DNA of 64,000 bases from Rhodobiaceae bacterium UBA7804. Lineage in GTDB: Bacteria; Pseudomonadota; Alphaproteobacteria; Parvibaculales; Parvibaculaceae. Positions 42,771 to 51,792 of this stretch are shown here, one piece after another. Each line of letters starts with the position of its first letter. Position 1 is the stretch's first letter. The notes beneath the pieces are model-generated. The model was not told where the DNA came from and did not search any database. It saw only the letters and a list, made by a program, of their open reading frames with translations. Made by a program: the position numbers and the translations under genes. The DNA lies in the NCBI GenBank assembly GCA_002480495.1, contig DLCG01000008.1, forward strand, positions 614,749 to 678,748, read 5' to 3'.

Positions 42771-43996
42771 CGCGCTTCCGCCGCGATCGCCTCGAAAAGA
42801 GCGACCGTCTCGTCCTCGCGCCAGCTTGTCTCGTCGTTCGTCTGGCCATAGTCGCTGTTAGCGGAGGTCTTCACGATGACAAGCTCATTCGCCGGGTCGA
42901 CATAGACAAACTGGTTGTAGATGCCGACGGCGGAGTAAGGTCCATCCGCCTCGCGCGGCAGCCACCAGAGATAACCGTAACCCCAGACCGTGTCCGACGT
43001 TTCGCGCTTACCCGGCAACAGCCGCTCGGCATCCGGCGTGTGCGACTTCTTCACCCATTCGGCGGGCACGATCTGTTCGCCGTTCCACGTGCCCTCATTG
43101 AGATAAAGCAGACCGAAACGGGCATAGTCACGCAGCGCGACATTGACGCCGCCCGCCGCCAGTTCCGTTCCGGTGTCGTCCAGCACCCAGTAGCCGTCAT
43201 GCTCTGCGCCGATCTTCGACCAGATCTTCTCCTCGAGATATTCCGTCGGGCTCATTCCCGTCGCGTTCCGAAGAACGAGGCCCAGCACCTGCGCGTCCAT
43301 ACTGTTGTAATAGTTGACGGTGCCGGGCTCGTGCCTGCGCCTCAGCGTCTTGGCAAAATCGATCATGGAACTGCCGAAGGCCAGCGCGCGGCCGAAACGG
43401 GCAATGTCCGATTCCGGATCGCTGTAATCCTCGTTCCAGTCGACCCCGGAGGACATTTGAAGCGCATCCTTGACGGTCACGCCGTCATAGGCGGTGCCTT
43501 CAAGCTCCGGAGCATATTTCACGATCGGGTCGCCGACGCTTTCGATCTTCCCCTCCTCGACCGCAATGCCGACAAGAGCGGAAATGAAGGACTTTCCCAC
43601 CGACCAGGATATCCAGCGCGTATCCCTGTCGTTGCCACGCCAGTAATTCTCATAAAGGACTTCGCCATCTCCTTTCACGACCATCAGCCCGGTCGTATCC
43701 GTCTCGGAGACAAAGGCCTCAACGGACTTCGTCTCACCAGCATATTCGTAGGTTTCGGGGAGTTCGATCTTCTCGCCATCCGGCAACCCGGAAACAGGGC
43801 CGGAGCGCTCGAAGGTACGGACGGGAAAATACTCGTCCATCGCCCGGAAGCGCTCTACCTGTTCCTCGCCCGAAAACATGCCGGACACGAAGCGGACTCG
43901 GTTGATCTCGCGCCACTTGAAGATGCCGAAAATCGCAACGCCGAGAATGACGGCCGCAAGCACCGCCAGCGCGATCCGGCTCACGCTGAAACGCAT
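42767..43996 (-). CDS. Serine hydrolase of the beta-lactamase/EstB family
   Basis: This 409-residue protein has an N-terminal TM anchor (residues 8-26) and a periplasmic penicillin-binding-like domain. The S-x-x-K motif is S132-VGK135 in ISWSVGKSFIS, and the Y-x-N motif is in NYYNSMDAQ. Such proteins act as esterases, D-aminopeptidases or 6-aminohexanoate hydrolases; this sequence does not decide which. A true class C beta-lactamase is unlikely given the membrane anchor and the absence of an ampR gene. Confidence 0.88.
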   Translation of the reverse strand: MRFSVSRIALAVLAAVILGVAIFGIFKWREINRVRFVSGMFSGEEQVERFRAMDEYFPVRTFERSGPVSGLPDGEKIELPETYEYAGETKSVEAFVSETDTTGLMVVKGDGEVLYENYWRGNDRDTRWISWSVGKSFISALVGIAVEEGKIESVGDPIVKYAPELEGTAYDGVTVKDALQMSSGVDWNEDYSDPESDIARFGRALAFGSSMIDFAKTLRRRHEPGTVNYYNSMDAQVLGLVLRNATGMSPTEYLEEKIWSKIGAEHDGYWVLDDTGTELAAGGVNVALRDYARFGLLYLNEGTWNGEQIVPAEWVKKSHTPDAERLLPGKRETSDTVWGYGYLWWLPREADGPYSAVGIYNQFVYVDPANELVIVKTSANSDYGQTNDETSWREDETVALFEAIAAEAR

Positions 43997-44018
43997 ATCC
44001 CCTCCCCCCTATGGAAGA

Positions 44019-44042
44019 GCGGCCGCCCCGAGGAGCGGCCGC
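44019..44042. repeat. GCGGCCGC hairpin after gcvPB
   Basis: Two copies of the self-palindromic GCGGCCGC (44019-44026 and 44035-44042) are 8 bp apart and can pair as a stem. It lies between the gcvPB stop and the start of the serine hydrolase gene. It may weakly end gcv transcription, but no T-tract follows on the minus strand. Confidence 0.45.
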
Positions 44043-44049
44043 CTTTCAT

Positions 44050-45630
44050 TCATTCGGCAGCTTGTGCCGGTGCGGGTGGCGCCCAGCGCAGCACAGGCTT
44101 GCGGGCGGCACCCGTCTCGTCGAGCCTTCGGCGCGGCGACATGTAGGGCGCGCCGGTGAAGCGGTCCTTGTCGTTCGACTTCGCGGCGCGGGCGAGGTCC
44201 TTCAGCGTCGCGATGAAGAGATCGACGGACTGCTTCGATTCCGTTTCCGTCGGCTCGATCAACAGCGCGCCATGCACGACCAGCGGGAAATACATGGTCA
44301 TCGGATGGTAGCCCTCGTCAATCATCGCCTTGGCGAAGTCGAGCGTCTCGACGCCCGTCCCCTTCAGGAAGCGGTCGTCGAACAAGGCTTCATGCATGCA
44401 CGGGCCTTCGAAGGGCGCTGAAAGATCGTCCTTCAGCGATGCCAGCACGTAGTTCGCATTCAGCACCGCGTCTTCCGCGACCTGCCGCAGCCCGTCCGAG
44501 CCATGGCTCAGCATGTAGGAAAGCGCGCGAACGAACATGCCCATCTGGCCGTGGAAAGCCGTCATGCGGCCGAAGGGCTGCGTGCCATCGGCCTTTGCGT
44601 CGTCTTCCGTTTCGACGAGACGGAAACCGTCCTTGCCGCTCACGACATAGGGCAAGGGCGCGAAAGGTGCGAGGGCTTCGGAAAAGACCACGGGGCCGGC
44701 GCCCGGTCCGCCGCCGCCATGCGGCGTGGAGAAGGTCTTGTGAAGGTTGATATGCATCGCATCGATGCCGAGATCGCCCGGCCGGACGCGGCCGACAATC
44801 GCGTTGAAGTTCGCGCCATCGCAGTAGAAATAGGCGCCCGCCTCATGGACCGCCTCGGCGATTTCCACGATGTCGCGCTCGAAGAGGCCGCAGGTGTTCG
44901 GATTGGTCAGCATGATCGCCGCCACATCCGGGCCGAGCTTCGACTTGAAGGCCTCCAGGTCCACGCGGCCTTCCTTCGTCGCCGGAATACCGTCCACCTT
45001 GTATCCAAGAAGCGCGGCCGTCGCCGGGTTCGTGCCATGCGCCGATTCAGGCACCAGCACGCGCGACCGCTGCTCGTCCTCGCCACGCGCGATGAGTGCG
45101 GCCCGGATTGCCATCATGCCGCAAAGCTCGCCATGCGCGCCCGCCTTCGGCGACAGCGCCACGCCCGGCATGCCGGTCAGCTCCTTGAGCCAATGCGCGA
45201 GTTCGTTCATCAGTTCGAGCGAACCCTGCACCGTCTTCTGAGGCTGCAGGGGATGCACATCGCTAATGCCCGGAAGGCGCGCCATCTTCTCGTTGAGGCG
45301 CGGATTATGCTTCATCGTGCAGGAGCCGAGCGGATAGAGGCCGGCATCGATCGAATAGTTCTTCGACGAGAGGCGCACGAAATGGCGCATCACTTCCGGT
45401 TCCGACACGCGCGCGAGACCGATCCGCCCCTGCCGTTCGAAATTGCCCAGATGCGAGGCGAACTCGCCCGGATCGTCCAGGTCGACGCCGCAGGCGCCCG
45501 GATTGTCGAGTTCAAAGAGAAGAGGCTCTTCGAGCTCCAGCGCCTTGTTGCCGGTGAAGGTCTCGCGCGCGCCGTTCGCCGACGTACCGCCGATCGAAGT
45601 CGGACGGCCCTGCTTGTTCATGCCCGACAT
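44050..45630 (-). CDS. gcvPB: Glycine decarboxylase (P protein) subunit 2
   Basis: This is the PLP-bearing half of the split P protein of the glycine cleavage system, which decarboxylates glycine and passes the aminomethyl group to lipoyl-GcvH. The 526-residue protein has the PLP lysine, Lys298, in INLHKTFSTPHGGGGPG. Its ATG follows the gcvPA stop without any gap. The split PA/PB form, rather than a single 950-residue GcvP, is seen in many alphaproteobacteria, firmicutes and archaea. Confidence 0.97.
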   Translation of the reverse strand: MSGMNKQGRPTSIGGTSANGARETFTGNKALELEEPLLFELDNPGACGVDLDDPGEFASHLGNFERQGRIGLARVSEPEVMRHFVRLSSKNYSIDAGLYPLGSCTMKHNPRLNEKMARLPGISDVHPLQPQKTVQGSLELMNELAHWLKELTGMPGVALSPKAGAHGELCGMMAIRAALIARGEDEQRSRVLVPESAHGTNPATAALLGYKVDGIPATKEGRVDLEAFKSKLGPDVAAIMLTNPNTCGLFERDIVEIAEAVHEAGAYFYCDGANFNAIVGRVRPGDLGIDAMHINLHKTFSTPHGGGGPGAGPVVFSEALAPFAPLPYVVSGKDGFRLVETEDDAKADGTQPFGRMTAFHGQMGMFVRALSYMLSHGSDGLRQVAEDAVLNANYVLASLKDDLSAPFEGPCMHEALFDDRFLKGTGVETLDFAKAMIDEGYHPMTMYFPLVVHGALLIEPTETESKQSVDLFIATLKDLARAAKSNDKDRFTGAPYMSPRRRLDETGAARKPVLRWAPPAPAQAAE

Positions 45631-46977
45631 TTAGAGCACCTCCTTCAGCGCCGCCGCATAGGCCGCGCGATCCTCATCCGTGTTTATTTCCGTGGAAGCG
45701 ACGATCAGAAGATCCTCGACTTCCTTCACGCCAGGCAACAGCCGCGAGGCGGGAATACCGCCCAGCACGCCCTTCTCCGCAAGCGCATCGACGACCTGCG
45801 CCGCCGGTTTCGGCAGCCGCATCGTGAATTCGTTGAAGAAAGCCTTGTTCAGGATTTCGACGCCCGGAACGGAAGCAAGCTTTTCGGCAAGCCTGACGGC
45901 CGCGGCATGGTTGATACGCGCAAGCTGCCTGTAGCCGTCCTCGCCCAGAAGCGACATATGGATCGTGAAGGCGAGGCAGCAGAGCCCGGAATTGGTGCAG
46001 ATATTCGACGTCGCCTTTTCGCGGCGGATGTGCTGCTCGCGCGTCGAAAGCGTCAGCACGAAGCCGCGCTTGCCGTCCGCATCCACCGTCTCGCCGCAGA
46101 GGCGCCCCGGCATCTGGCGCACATACTTGTCGCGCGTCGCGAAGAGGCCGACATAAGGGCCGCCGAAATTGAGGCCGTTGCCGATCGACTGGCCTTCGCC
46201 CACGACGATATCGGCGCCCATTTCGCCGGGCGGGGTCACCGCACCGAGCGAGACGATTTCCGGAACGACCGCGATCAGCAGCGCACCCTTCGCATGGGCT
46301 GCTTCTGCGATGGCGCGCAGATCGTGCAGCTCGCCGAAGAAACCCGGCGTCTGAACGACGACACAGCTCGTTTCGTCCGTTATGCGCGCGGCGATGTCCT
46401 CGCTGCTGCCGGGAAGAAGCGGCGGCATGATCTCGAGCTTGTAGTCGGCAAAATCCGACAGGTTCTTCACCACCGCCGCGTATTGCGGATGCAGCGTCCC
46501 GGAGAGCACCGCCTTGCGCCGTTTCGTTACGCGATGCGCCATGAGGACGGCCTCGCCGCAGCCGGTCGACCCGTCATACATCGAGGCATTCGCCACATCC
46601 ATTCCCGTGATCATCGCGACCTGGGTCTGGAACTCGAAGAGATATTGCAGCGTGCCCTGCGAAATCTCCGGCTGGTAGGGCGTGTAGGAAGTGAGGAATT
46701 CCGAACGCTGGATAAGGTGATCGACCGCCGCCGGAACATGATGGCGATAGGCCCCGCCGCCGACGAAGAAAGGTACGCTGCCCGCAGCCACGTTCTTTGC
46801 CGCCATCTGGGCAAAGACGCGTTCCACCTCGAGTTCGCCTTTCCGGCGCGGCAGGTCCACAAGGCCCTCCCGGCGCGCGCTTTCCGGCACGTCGCGGAAG
46901 AGTTCATCGACGCTCTTGGCGCCGATGACACCCAGCATCTCTCGCCGGTCGGTTTCGGTCAGGGGCAGATAACGCAT
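45631..46977 (-). CDS. gcvPA: Glycine decarboxylase (P protein) subunit 1
   Basis: This 448-residue subunit is the non-PLP-lysine half of the P protein and forms the heterotetramer with GcvPB. The family start RYLPLTETDRREML and the motifs FVGGGAYRHHVPAAVDHL and YTPYQPEISQGTLQ are clear. It is the third gene of the gcvT-gcvH-gcvPA-gcvPB unit and ends directly against the gcvPB start. Confidence 0.96.
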   Translation of the reverse strand: MRYLPLTETDRREMLGVIGAKSVDELFRDVPESARREGLVDLPRRKGELEVERVFAQMAAKNVAAGSVPFFVGGGAYRHHVPAAVDHLIQRSEFLTSYTPYQPEISQGTLQYLFEFQTQVAMITGMDVANASMYDGSTGCGEAVLMAHRVTKRRKAVLSGTLHPQYAAVVKNLSDFADYKLEIMPPLLPGSSEDIAARITDETSCVVVQTPGFFGELHDLRAIAEAAHAKGALLIAVVPEIVSLGAVTPPGEMGADIVVGEGQSIGNGLNFGGPYVGLFATRDKYVRQMPGRLCGETVDADGKRGFVLTLSTREQHIRREKATSNICTNSGLCCLAFTIHMSLLGEDGYRQLARINHAAAVRLAEKLASVPGVEILNKAFFNEFTMRLPKPAAQVVDALAEKGVLGGIPASRLLPGVKEVEDLLIVASTEINTDEDRAAYAAALKEVL

Positions 46978-47033
46978 GATCGGGCTTTCCTTTCAGGGAG
47001 CGGATTTCCGTCCGGCGGATGCGCTGCTGAGCC

Positions 47034-47411
47034 TTACTGAAGGCTCTCCACGAATTCGTTGTAGGCGTTCTCGTCCATGAGCTTTTCGAGTTCGGAGGGG
47101 TCCGAAAGACGCAACTTCACGAACCAGCCATCGCCCATTGCGTCCTCGTTGACGCCGGCAGGTGTCGCTTCGATGTCGCTGTTGACGTCGACGACCTCGC
47201 CGCTCACCGGCGTATAGACCTCGCTCGCCGCCTTCACGCTTTCGACAACGGCCGCCTCGTCGCCCGCGGCAAGTTCCTTGCCGACTTCCGGCAGCTCGAC
47301 GAAGACCACATCGCCGAGCTGTTCCTGCGCATAGTCGGTGATGCCGATGGTCGCGATGTCCCCTTCGACGCGCACCCATTCATGCTGATCCGTAAAGCGA
47401 ATGTCGCTCAT
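47034..47411 (-). CDS. gcvH: Glycine cleavage system H protein
   Basis: GcvH is the lipoylated shuttle of the glycine cleavage system. The 125-residue protein begins IRFTDQHEWVRVEGD and carries the lipoyl lysine, Lys60, in AVVESVKAASEVYTP. The C-terminal region (DGWFVKLRLSDPSELEKLM) is standard. It lies 36 bp after gcvT and 56 bp before gcvPA. Confidence 0.97.
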   Translation of the reverse strand: MSDIRFTDQHEWVRVEGDIATIGITDYAQEQLGDVVFVELPEVGKELAAGDEAAVVESVKAASEVYTPVSGEVVDVNSDIEATPAGVNEDAMGDGWFVKLRLSDPSELEKLMDENAYNEFVESLQ

Positions 47412-47447
47412 GAAAATCCCCTGATTTCTGTTACGCGGTGCAAGATC

Positions 47448-48584
47448 TCATTTGCCCGGCTTGTGAAAACGCTTCGTGACGAAGGGCATGGCTGCAATCT
47501 TCGCTGGCCGCCCCTTCCCCCTGACCATCAGTTCGACGCCGGTATCGACTTTCGAGAAGCCGGCCTCGACATAACCCATTGCGATCGGTCCGCCGACGCT
47601 CGGTCCGTAACCGCCGCTCGTTACCACACCGATCTTCTTTCCCGATGCGTCGGTAATCTCCGTGCCTTCCCGTGCGGGCGCCTTGCCTTCCGGCAGAAGC
47701 CCCACGCGCTTTCTCGGCGCTCCATTGGCGATCTGATCGAGAATGATCTTCGCGCCGGGAAAGTTCCCTTCCTCGCGGCGGCGCTTTGCAATTGTCCAGG
47801 TAAGCGCGCCTTCGACAGGCGTCGTGGTCTCGTCGATATCGTGTCCGTAAAGACAGAGCCCCGCCTCAAGACGCAGCGAGTCGCGCGCGCCGAGGCCGAT
47901 AGGTTTCACTTCCGCCTCGCCGAGCAGCTTTTTTGTGAGCGCAACGGCATCCTTTTCGGCCACGGAAATTTCATAGCCGTCTTCGCCCGTATAGCCCGAA
48001 CGGCTGACGATGCAGGCAAGGCCCGCGACATCCATTTCCTCACCGGTCATGAAGGCCTGGTCCGGCGCAGTCGGCGCAAAACGCGCAAAGACATCCGCCG
48101 CTTTCGGACCTTGCAGCGCGATCAGCGCGCGGTCCTCGATGCGTTTCAGCTTCACATTCTCCGGGAGGTGCTTCTCGATATGCGCGAAGTCGGCATCCTT
48201 GCAGGCGGCGTTGACGACAAGAAAGAGCACGCCGTCTTTCCGGGTTCGCGTGATCATCAGATCGTCGAGGATGCCGCCCTTCTCGTTCAGAAGCAGGGTG
48301 TAGCGGATGGCGCCCGGCGCCAGATCGCGGATGTCGCCCGGCACCAATGCCTCGATGGCGGCGGCCACGGCCGCATGATCGGGGCCCTCGAGCCAGGCCT
48401 GGCCCATATGCGACACGTCGAAAAGTCCCGCCGCGTCACGCGTATGAAGGTGCTCGGCCAGCACGCCCGCCGGATATTGCACGGGCATGTCGTAACCTGC
48501 AAAGGGCACCATCTTCGCGCCGAGCTCGACATGGAGCGCGTGAAGCGGCGTCTTCTTGAGAGGACCGGCTGCGGGTTCCGACAT
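47448..48584 (-). CDS. gcvT: Aminomethyltransferase (glycine cleavage T protein)
   Basis: GcvT moves the methylene group from aminomethyl-GcvH to tetrahydrofolate and releases ammonia. The 378-residue protein has KMVPFAGYDMPVQY, LFDVSHMGQ and SRSGYTGEDGYEI, all typical. It starts at ATG 48584; the frame is open 23 codons upstream into the riboswitch leader, which is not coding. It is the first gene of the operon, behind the tandem glycine riboswitch, with GGAAGG just before the start. Confidence 0.96.
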   Translation of the reverse strand: MSEPAAGPLKKTPLHALHVELGAKMVPFAGYDMPVQYPAGVLAEHLHTRDAAGLFDVSHMGQAWLEGPDHAAVAAAIEALVPGDIRDLAPGAIRYTLLLNEKGGILDDLMITRTRKDGVLFLVVNAACKDADFAHIEKHLPENVKLKRIEDRALIALQGPKAADVFARFAPTAPDQAFMTGEEMDVAGLACIVSRSGYTGEDGYEISVAEKDAVALTKKLLGEAEVKPIGLGARDSLRLEAGLCLYGHDIDETTTPVEGALTWTIAKRRREEGNFPGAKIILDQIANGAPRKRVGLLPEGKAPAREGTEITDASGKKIGVVTSGGYGPSVGGPIAMGYVEAGFSKVDTGVELMVRGKGRPAKIAAMPFVTKRFHKPGK

Positions 48585-48666
48585 AGGCCTTCCAGGTTCT
48601 TCCCGGTGCGGGAAAAAATGCGAATCGATATGGACCGCTACCCGGCGGATCACTCCGCTTGTAGCG

Positions 48667-48878
48667 CCCCACTCTGTCGCTGAACCTGAGAGATTTCGCG
48701 TCGAACGAGATTAATGTTCGCCGCTTACGCCCTTCGGTGAGGCCGGAAAATCGGTTTCCGGCCTGCTTTCCAGAGATTCATCCCCCTGCGGTCCTTGATG
48801 CCTGAGAGTTTCCGGGGCGGTTGCTCCTTCGGCGCCGGGTTTCCGCGCATCGGCGGTCCCGAACTCTCCCGCAGGGTT
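48667..48878 (-). ncRNA. Tandem glycine riboswitch
   Basis: On the minus strand two similar aptamers follow each other. The first (about 48787-48876) has GGGAGAG, GCCGAAGGAGCAA and AACTCTCAGGC; the second (about 48669-48780) has CACCGAAGGGCGTAAGC and AATCTCTCAGG. These are the known glycine-riboswitch signatures. Between the second aptamer and gcvT, a 9-bp stem (TTCTTCCCG on the plus strand at 48597-48605 with 48609-48617) lies just ahead of the GGAAGG ribosome binding site and may be part of the expression platform. It should switch the gcv operon on when glycine is high. Confidence 0.95.
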
Positions 48879-48894
48879 CGTCTGTGTAGGAGTG

Positions 48895-48922
48895 ATCATA
48901 TGTGGCGGCCCGCCAGAGTCAA
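48895..48922 (-). promoter_or_regulatory. Predicted promoter of the gcv operon
   Basis: On the minus strand TTGACT (48917-48922) and TATGAT (48895-48900) are 16 bp apart. Transcription would start near 48888, just ahead of the first glycine aptamer. Confidence 0.65.
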
Positions 48923-48976
48923 ATGACATAAGCCGGCCGGGGTGGAAAAAGCGCCGAATCGCGCGGTTTTTCGGTC

Positions 48977-49585
48977 TCAACGGATGGGGCTGTAGGCCAC
49001 GCGGCGGTTATATTCCAGCTGCTCGGGGGTCAGCTGGAAGCCAACGAGAATCTGATAGATGCTGCCATCGGCCCGCCCGCCATAGGGCAGTACCGTGCCG
49101 TCCACCGTCTTCACGAACCGAACCTGGCGCTGCCCGGGCTCGAAGACCACGGGCACTTCGTAGACCTGCTTCTTGTCGAAGGCGTTGAAGCGGCGCGTCA
49201 CCGCGACGAAAGTCTTGAGTGTCAGCGCCCGGGCGGACGCGGCGGGTCCAAGCTCCGCGATGCCGTCAAAGGCGATGTCGACGGTAATCGTCGATTCTTC
49301 GGTATCGTATTCGCATCGCGAGACCACCTTGCCGATTTCCGCCTTGGCGACGATATCGGTGAGATCGGTACCGGATCCCGAAAGCAGGGTCACGTGATCG
49401 GTCTCGTTCAGAACGCCGACCGCCGGGCAAGGATATAGCGTCGTGCCGCCTTCCTTGAGGTCGCCTCCGCCAAACATGCCGCAACCGGAGAGTGCGAGCG
49501 CGGCGAGAGTAGCCAGCATGGGCACTCCCCGGCGGGCTCGTGAAGCAAGGTTCGTCGGGCGGATCGGCGCAGGCGAAAACGGCAT
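48977..49585 (-). CDS. Predicted lipoprotein, function unknown
   Basis: This 202-residue protein has a basic N-region (ASRARRG), a hydrophobic stretch and a lipobox (LAALALSGC), so it is probably lipid-anchored. The mature part is compact, with cysteines in TLYPCPAV and SRCEYD, and has no family that I recognise. An ATG at 49519 has a better ribosome binding site (GGGGAG) but would leave a signal peptide without basic residues; I keep 49585. It is divergent from ispH. Confidence 0.75.
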   Translation of the reverse strand: MPFSPAPIRPTNLASRARRGVPMLATLAALALSGCGMFGGGDLKEGGTTLYPCPAVGVLNETDHVTLLSGSGTDLTDIVAKAEIGKVVSRCEYDTEESTITVDIAFDGIAELGPAASARALTLKTFVAVTRRFNAFDKKQVYEVPVVFEPGQRQVRFVKTVDGTVLPYGGRADGSIYQILVGFQLTPEQLEYNRRVAYSPIR

Positions 49586-49651
49586 CTTTGTGTCACTCGG
49601 TCTGTTGGCGCGGCAGGACGGCGGGCAGGTGGAACACGCGGCCGGGCTTTC

Positions 49652-49680
49652 TTGACTTTCCCCTGGCGGGCCCCTCTATT
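49652..49680 (+). promoter_or_regulatory. Predicted promoter upstream of ispH
   Basis: TTGACT (49652-49657) and TCTATT (49675-49680) are 17 bp apart. The start point would be near 49687, which is also the A of an ATG that opens a 58-codon ORF. That ORF ends in an ATGA overlap with ispH. Confidence 0.5.
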
Positions 49681-49859
49681 ACCGCCATGAACGGTCTCGA
49701 AAGCCTTGCAATTCATAAGGTTAGTCGAGACTCGGGACCGCACCCGGCAGCGCGCAAACTGTATCGGGTTGGTTCCGAAGTCACAAGGCGGACGAGCGTA
49801 TCCGTGCGGCGGACCACTGACCGCAGGCGCCGCAGGACGCGCTACCCGGAAACGGCATC

Positions 49860-50816
49860 ATGAGCGAGACAAAGCCAAAGCCCCCCCTGACGCTCCTCCT
49901 CGCGAGCCCGCGCGGCTTCTGCGCTGGTGTCGATCGCGCCATCCAGATTGTCGAACTCGCCATCGAGAAATTCGGGCCGCCCGTCTATGTGCGTCACGAA
50001 ATCGTCCACAACCGCTATGTGGTCGAGGAACTGGAACGCAAGGGAGCGATCTTCGTCGAGGAGCTCGACGAAGTGCCACCCGGCGCCAAGGTCATATTCT
50101 CCGCGCATGGCGTTCCGAAATCCGTGCCTGCCGAAGCGCAGGCGCGCGAACTCTTCTATCTCGACGCTACCTGCCCGCTGGTCTCCAAGGTGCATGTCGA
50201 GGCCGAGCGGCTTCACAATCGCGGCCTTGAAATCCTGCTGATCGGTCACGCCGGCCACCCCGAAGTCATCGGCACGATGGGCCAGTTGCCGGACGGCGCT
50301 GTCACCCTCATCGAAACTGTTTCGGATGCCGAAGCCTTCACGCCCCGTGACCCCGAGAAGCTCGCCTTCGTTACCCAGACGACACTTTCCGTCGACGACA
50401 CGGCGGAAATCGTGGCGGCGCTTCGGCGACGTTTCCCCTCCATCGCCGGGCCGCACAAGGAAGATATCTGCTATGCGACGACCAACCGGCAGGAAGCCGT
50501 GAAGAGCATCGCACCGAAAGTGGACGCCATGCTCGTGATCGGCGCGCCCAATTCGTCGAACTCCATGCGTCTCGTCGAGGTGGCTGAACGCTCGGGCTGT
50601 CCCTACGCCGCGCTTGTGCAGCGCGCGAGCGACATCGACTGGCAAGCTCTGGGAAAGCCCGCTGCCGTCGGCCTGACGGCGGGTGCGAGCGCACCGGATG
50701 TTCTCGTGGAGGAAGTGATCGACGCATTCCGGCAGCATTTCAGCGTGACGGTCGAGGAAACGTCCGTCCGGCGCGAATCCGTGCAGTTCAAGCTGCCGCG
50801 CGCGCTCGCCGTCTGA
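49860..50816 (+). CDS. ispH: 4-hydroxy-3-methylbut-2-enyl diphosphate reductase
   Basis: IspH makes IPP and DMAPP in the last step of the MEP pathway, using a 4Fe-4S cluster. The 318-residue protein has the three cluster cysteines: Cys21 in SPRGFCAGVDRA, one in DATCPLVSKVH and one in ICYATTNRQ. The HEIVHNRYVVEEL segment is also present. It leads the ispH-thrB-rnhA unit, an order common in alphaproteobacteria. The ribosome binding site is weak. Confidence 0.97.
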   Translation: MSETKPKPPLTLLLASPRGFCAGVDRAIQIVELAIEKFGPPVYVRHEIVHNRYVVEELERKGAIFVEELDEVPPGAKVIFSAHGVPKSVPAEAQARELFYLDATCPLVSKVHVEAERLHNRGLEILLIGHAGHPEVIGTMGQLPDGAVTLIETVSDAEAFTPRDPEKLAFVTQTTLSVDDTAEIVAALRRRFPSIAGPHKEDICYATTNRQEAVKSIAPKVDAMLVIGAPNSSNSMRLVEVAERSGCPYAALVQRASDIDWQALGKPAAVGLTAGASAPDVLVEEVIDAFRQHFSVTVEETSVRRESVQFKLPRALAV

Positions 50817-50826
50817 CGGGGGAAAG

Positions 50827-51792
50827 ATGGCCGTCTACACGGAAGTGACCGACGAGGAACTGCGCGCCTTCCTCGAAACCTATGATGTCGGATCTCTCAT
50901 GTCCTATCGCGGCATCGCGGAAGGCGTGGAGAATTCGAACTTCATGCTGCATACCGACAAGGGCGCCTACATCCTCACGCTATATGAAAAACGCGTGGCG
51001 GAAGACGAACTTCCCTTCTTTCTCGGCCTGATGAACCATCTCGCCTCGCGCGGCATCGAATGTCCGACGCCTGTGAGGAACCGCGCAGGCGATCTCTATG
51101 GACGTCTCGCGGGCCGCGCCGCCGCCATCATCTCCTTCCTCGAAGGCATATGGGTACGCCGTCCGCAACCGCGCCACTGCGTCGAGGTAGGCCGCGCGCT
51201 CGCCCAAATGCATCTTGCGGGAGCCGATTTCGAACTCTCGCGGCGCAACGCGCTCAATGTCGACGGCTGGCGTCCGCTTTTCGAATCCTGCCGCGAGGGG
51301 GTCGATGCCTGGCAGGCGGGTCTGGCGCGGGAACTCGACAGCGAATTGACGGCGCTCGCGAGGGACTGGCCGCGCGACCTGCCCTCCGGGGTCATTCATG
51401 CCGACCTCTTTCCCGACAACGTCTTTTTCATCGGCGACCGGCTCTCCGGCCTCATCGACTTCTACTTCGCCTGCAACGATGCCTTCGCCTATGACCTCGC
51501 GGTCTGTCTCAATGCCTGGTGTTTCGAGGAGGATGGTTCCTTCAACATCACCAAGGCGCGCGGTCTCCTCCAGGCCTACACGCAGGTGCGCCCGCTCGAT
51601 GCGCAGGAGCTTGCCTCGCTTCCCCTACTTGCGCGCGGCGCGGCCATGCGGTTCCTGCTCACAAGGCTTTACGACTGGATCAATCATCCACCGGGCGCCT
51701 TCGTGAAGCCCAAGAATCCGAAAGAGTATCTGACGAGACTCCGCTTCCATCGCGGCGTTTCATCCCCCGCCGGCTACGGACTCGACGCATGA
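50827..51792 (+). CDS. thrB: Homoserine kinase (ThrB2 type)
   Basis: This kinase phosphorylates homoserine in threonine synthesis. The 321-residue protein is of the choline-kinase/APH-like type used by alphaproteobacteria, not the GHMP type of E. coli. The start AVYTEVTDEELRAFL, the motif GVENSNFML and the catalytic loop GVIHADLFPDNVFF, with LIDFYFA after it, are all clear. It lies 10 bp after ispH and overlaps rnhA by 4 bp. Threonine synthase is encoded 9 kb away. Confidence 0.95.
   Translation: MAVYTEVTDEELRAFLETYDVGSLMSYRGIAEGVENSNFMLHTDKGAYILTLYEKRVAEDELPFFLGLMNHLASRGIECPTPVRNRAGDLYGRLAGRAAAIISFLEGIWVRRPQPRHCVEVGRALAQMHLAGADFELSRRNALNVDGWRPLFESCREGVDAWQAGLARELDSELTALARDWPRDLPSGVIHADLFPDNVFFIGDRLSGLIDFYFACNDAFAYDLAVCLNAWCFEEDGSFNITKARGLLQAYTQVRPLDAQELASLPLLARGAAMRFLLTRLYDWINHPPGAFVKPKNPKEYLTRLRFHRGVSSPAGYGLDA

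Noticed and set aside
42767..43996. Class C beta-lactamase resistance gene
   Set aside because: The protein has S-x-x-K and Y-x-N motifs but is membrane anchored and matches the broad EstB-like serine hydrolases; no regulator or resistance context is present.
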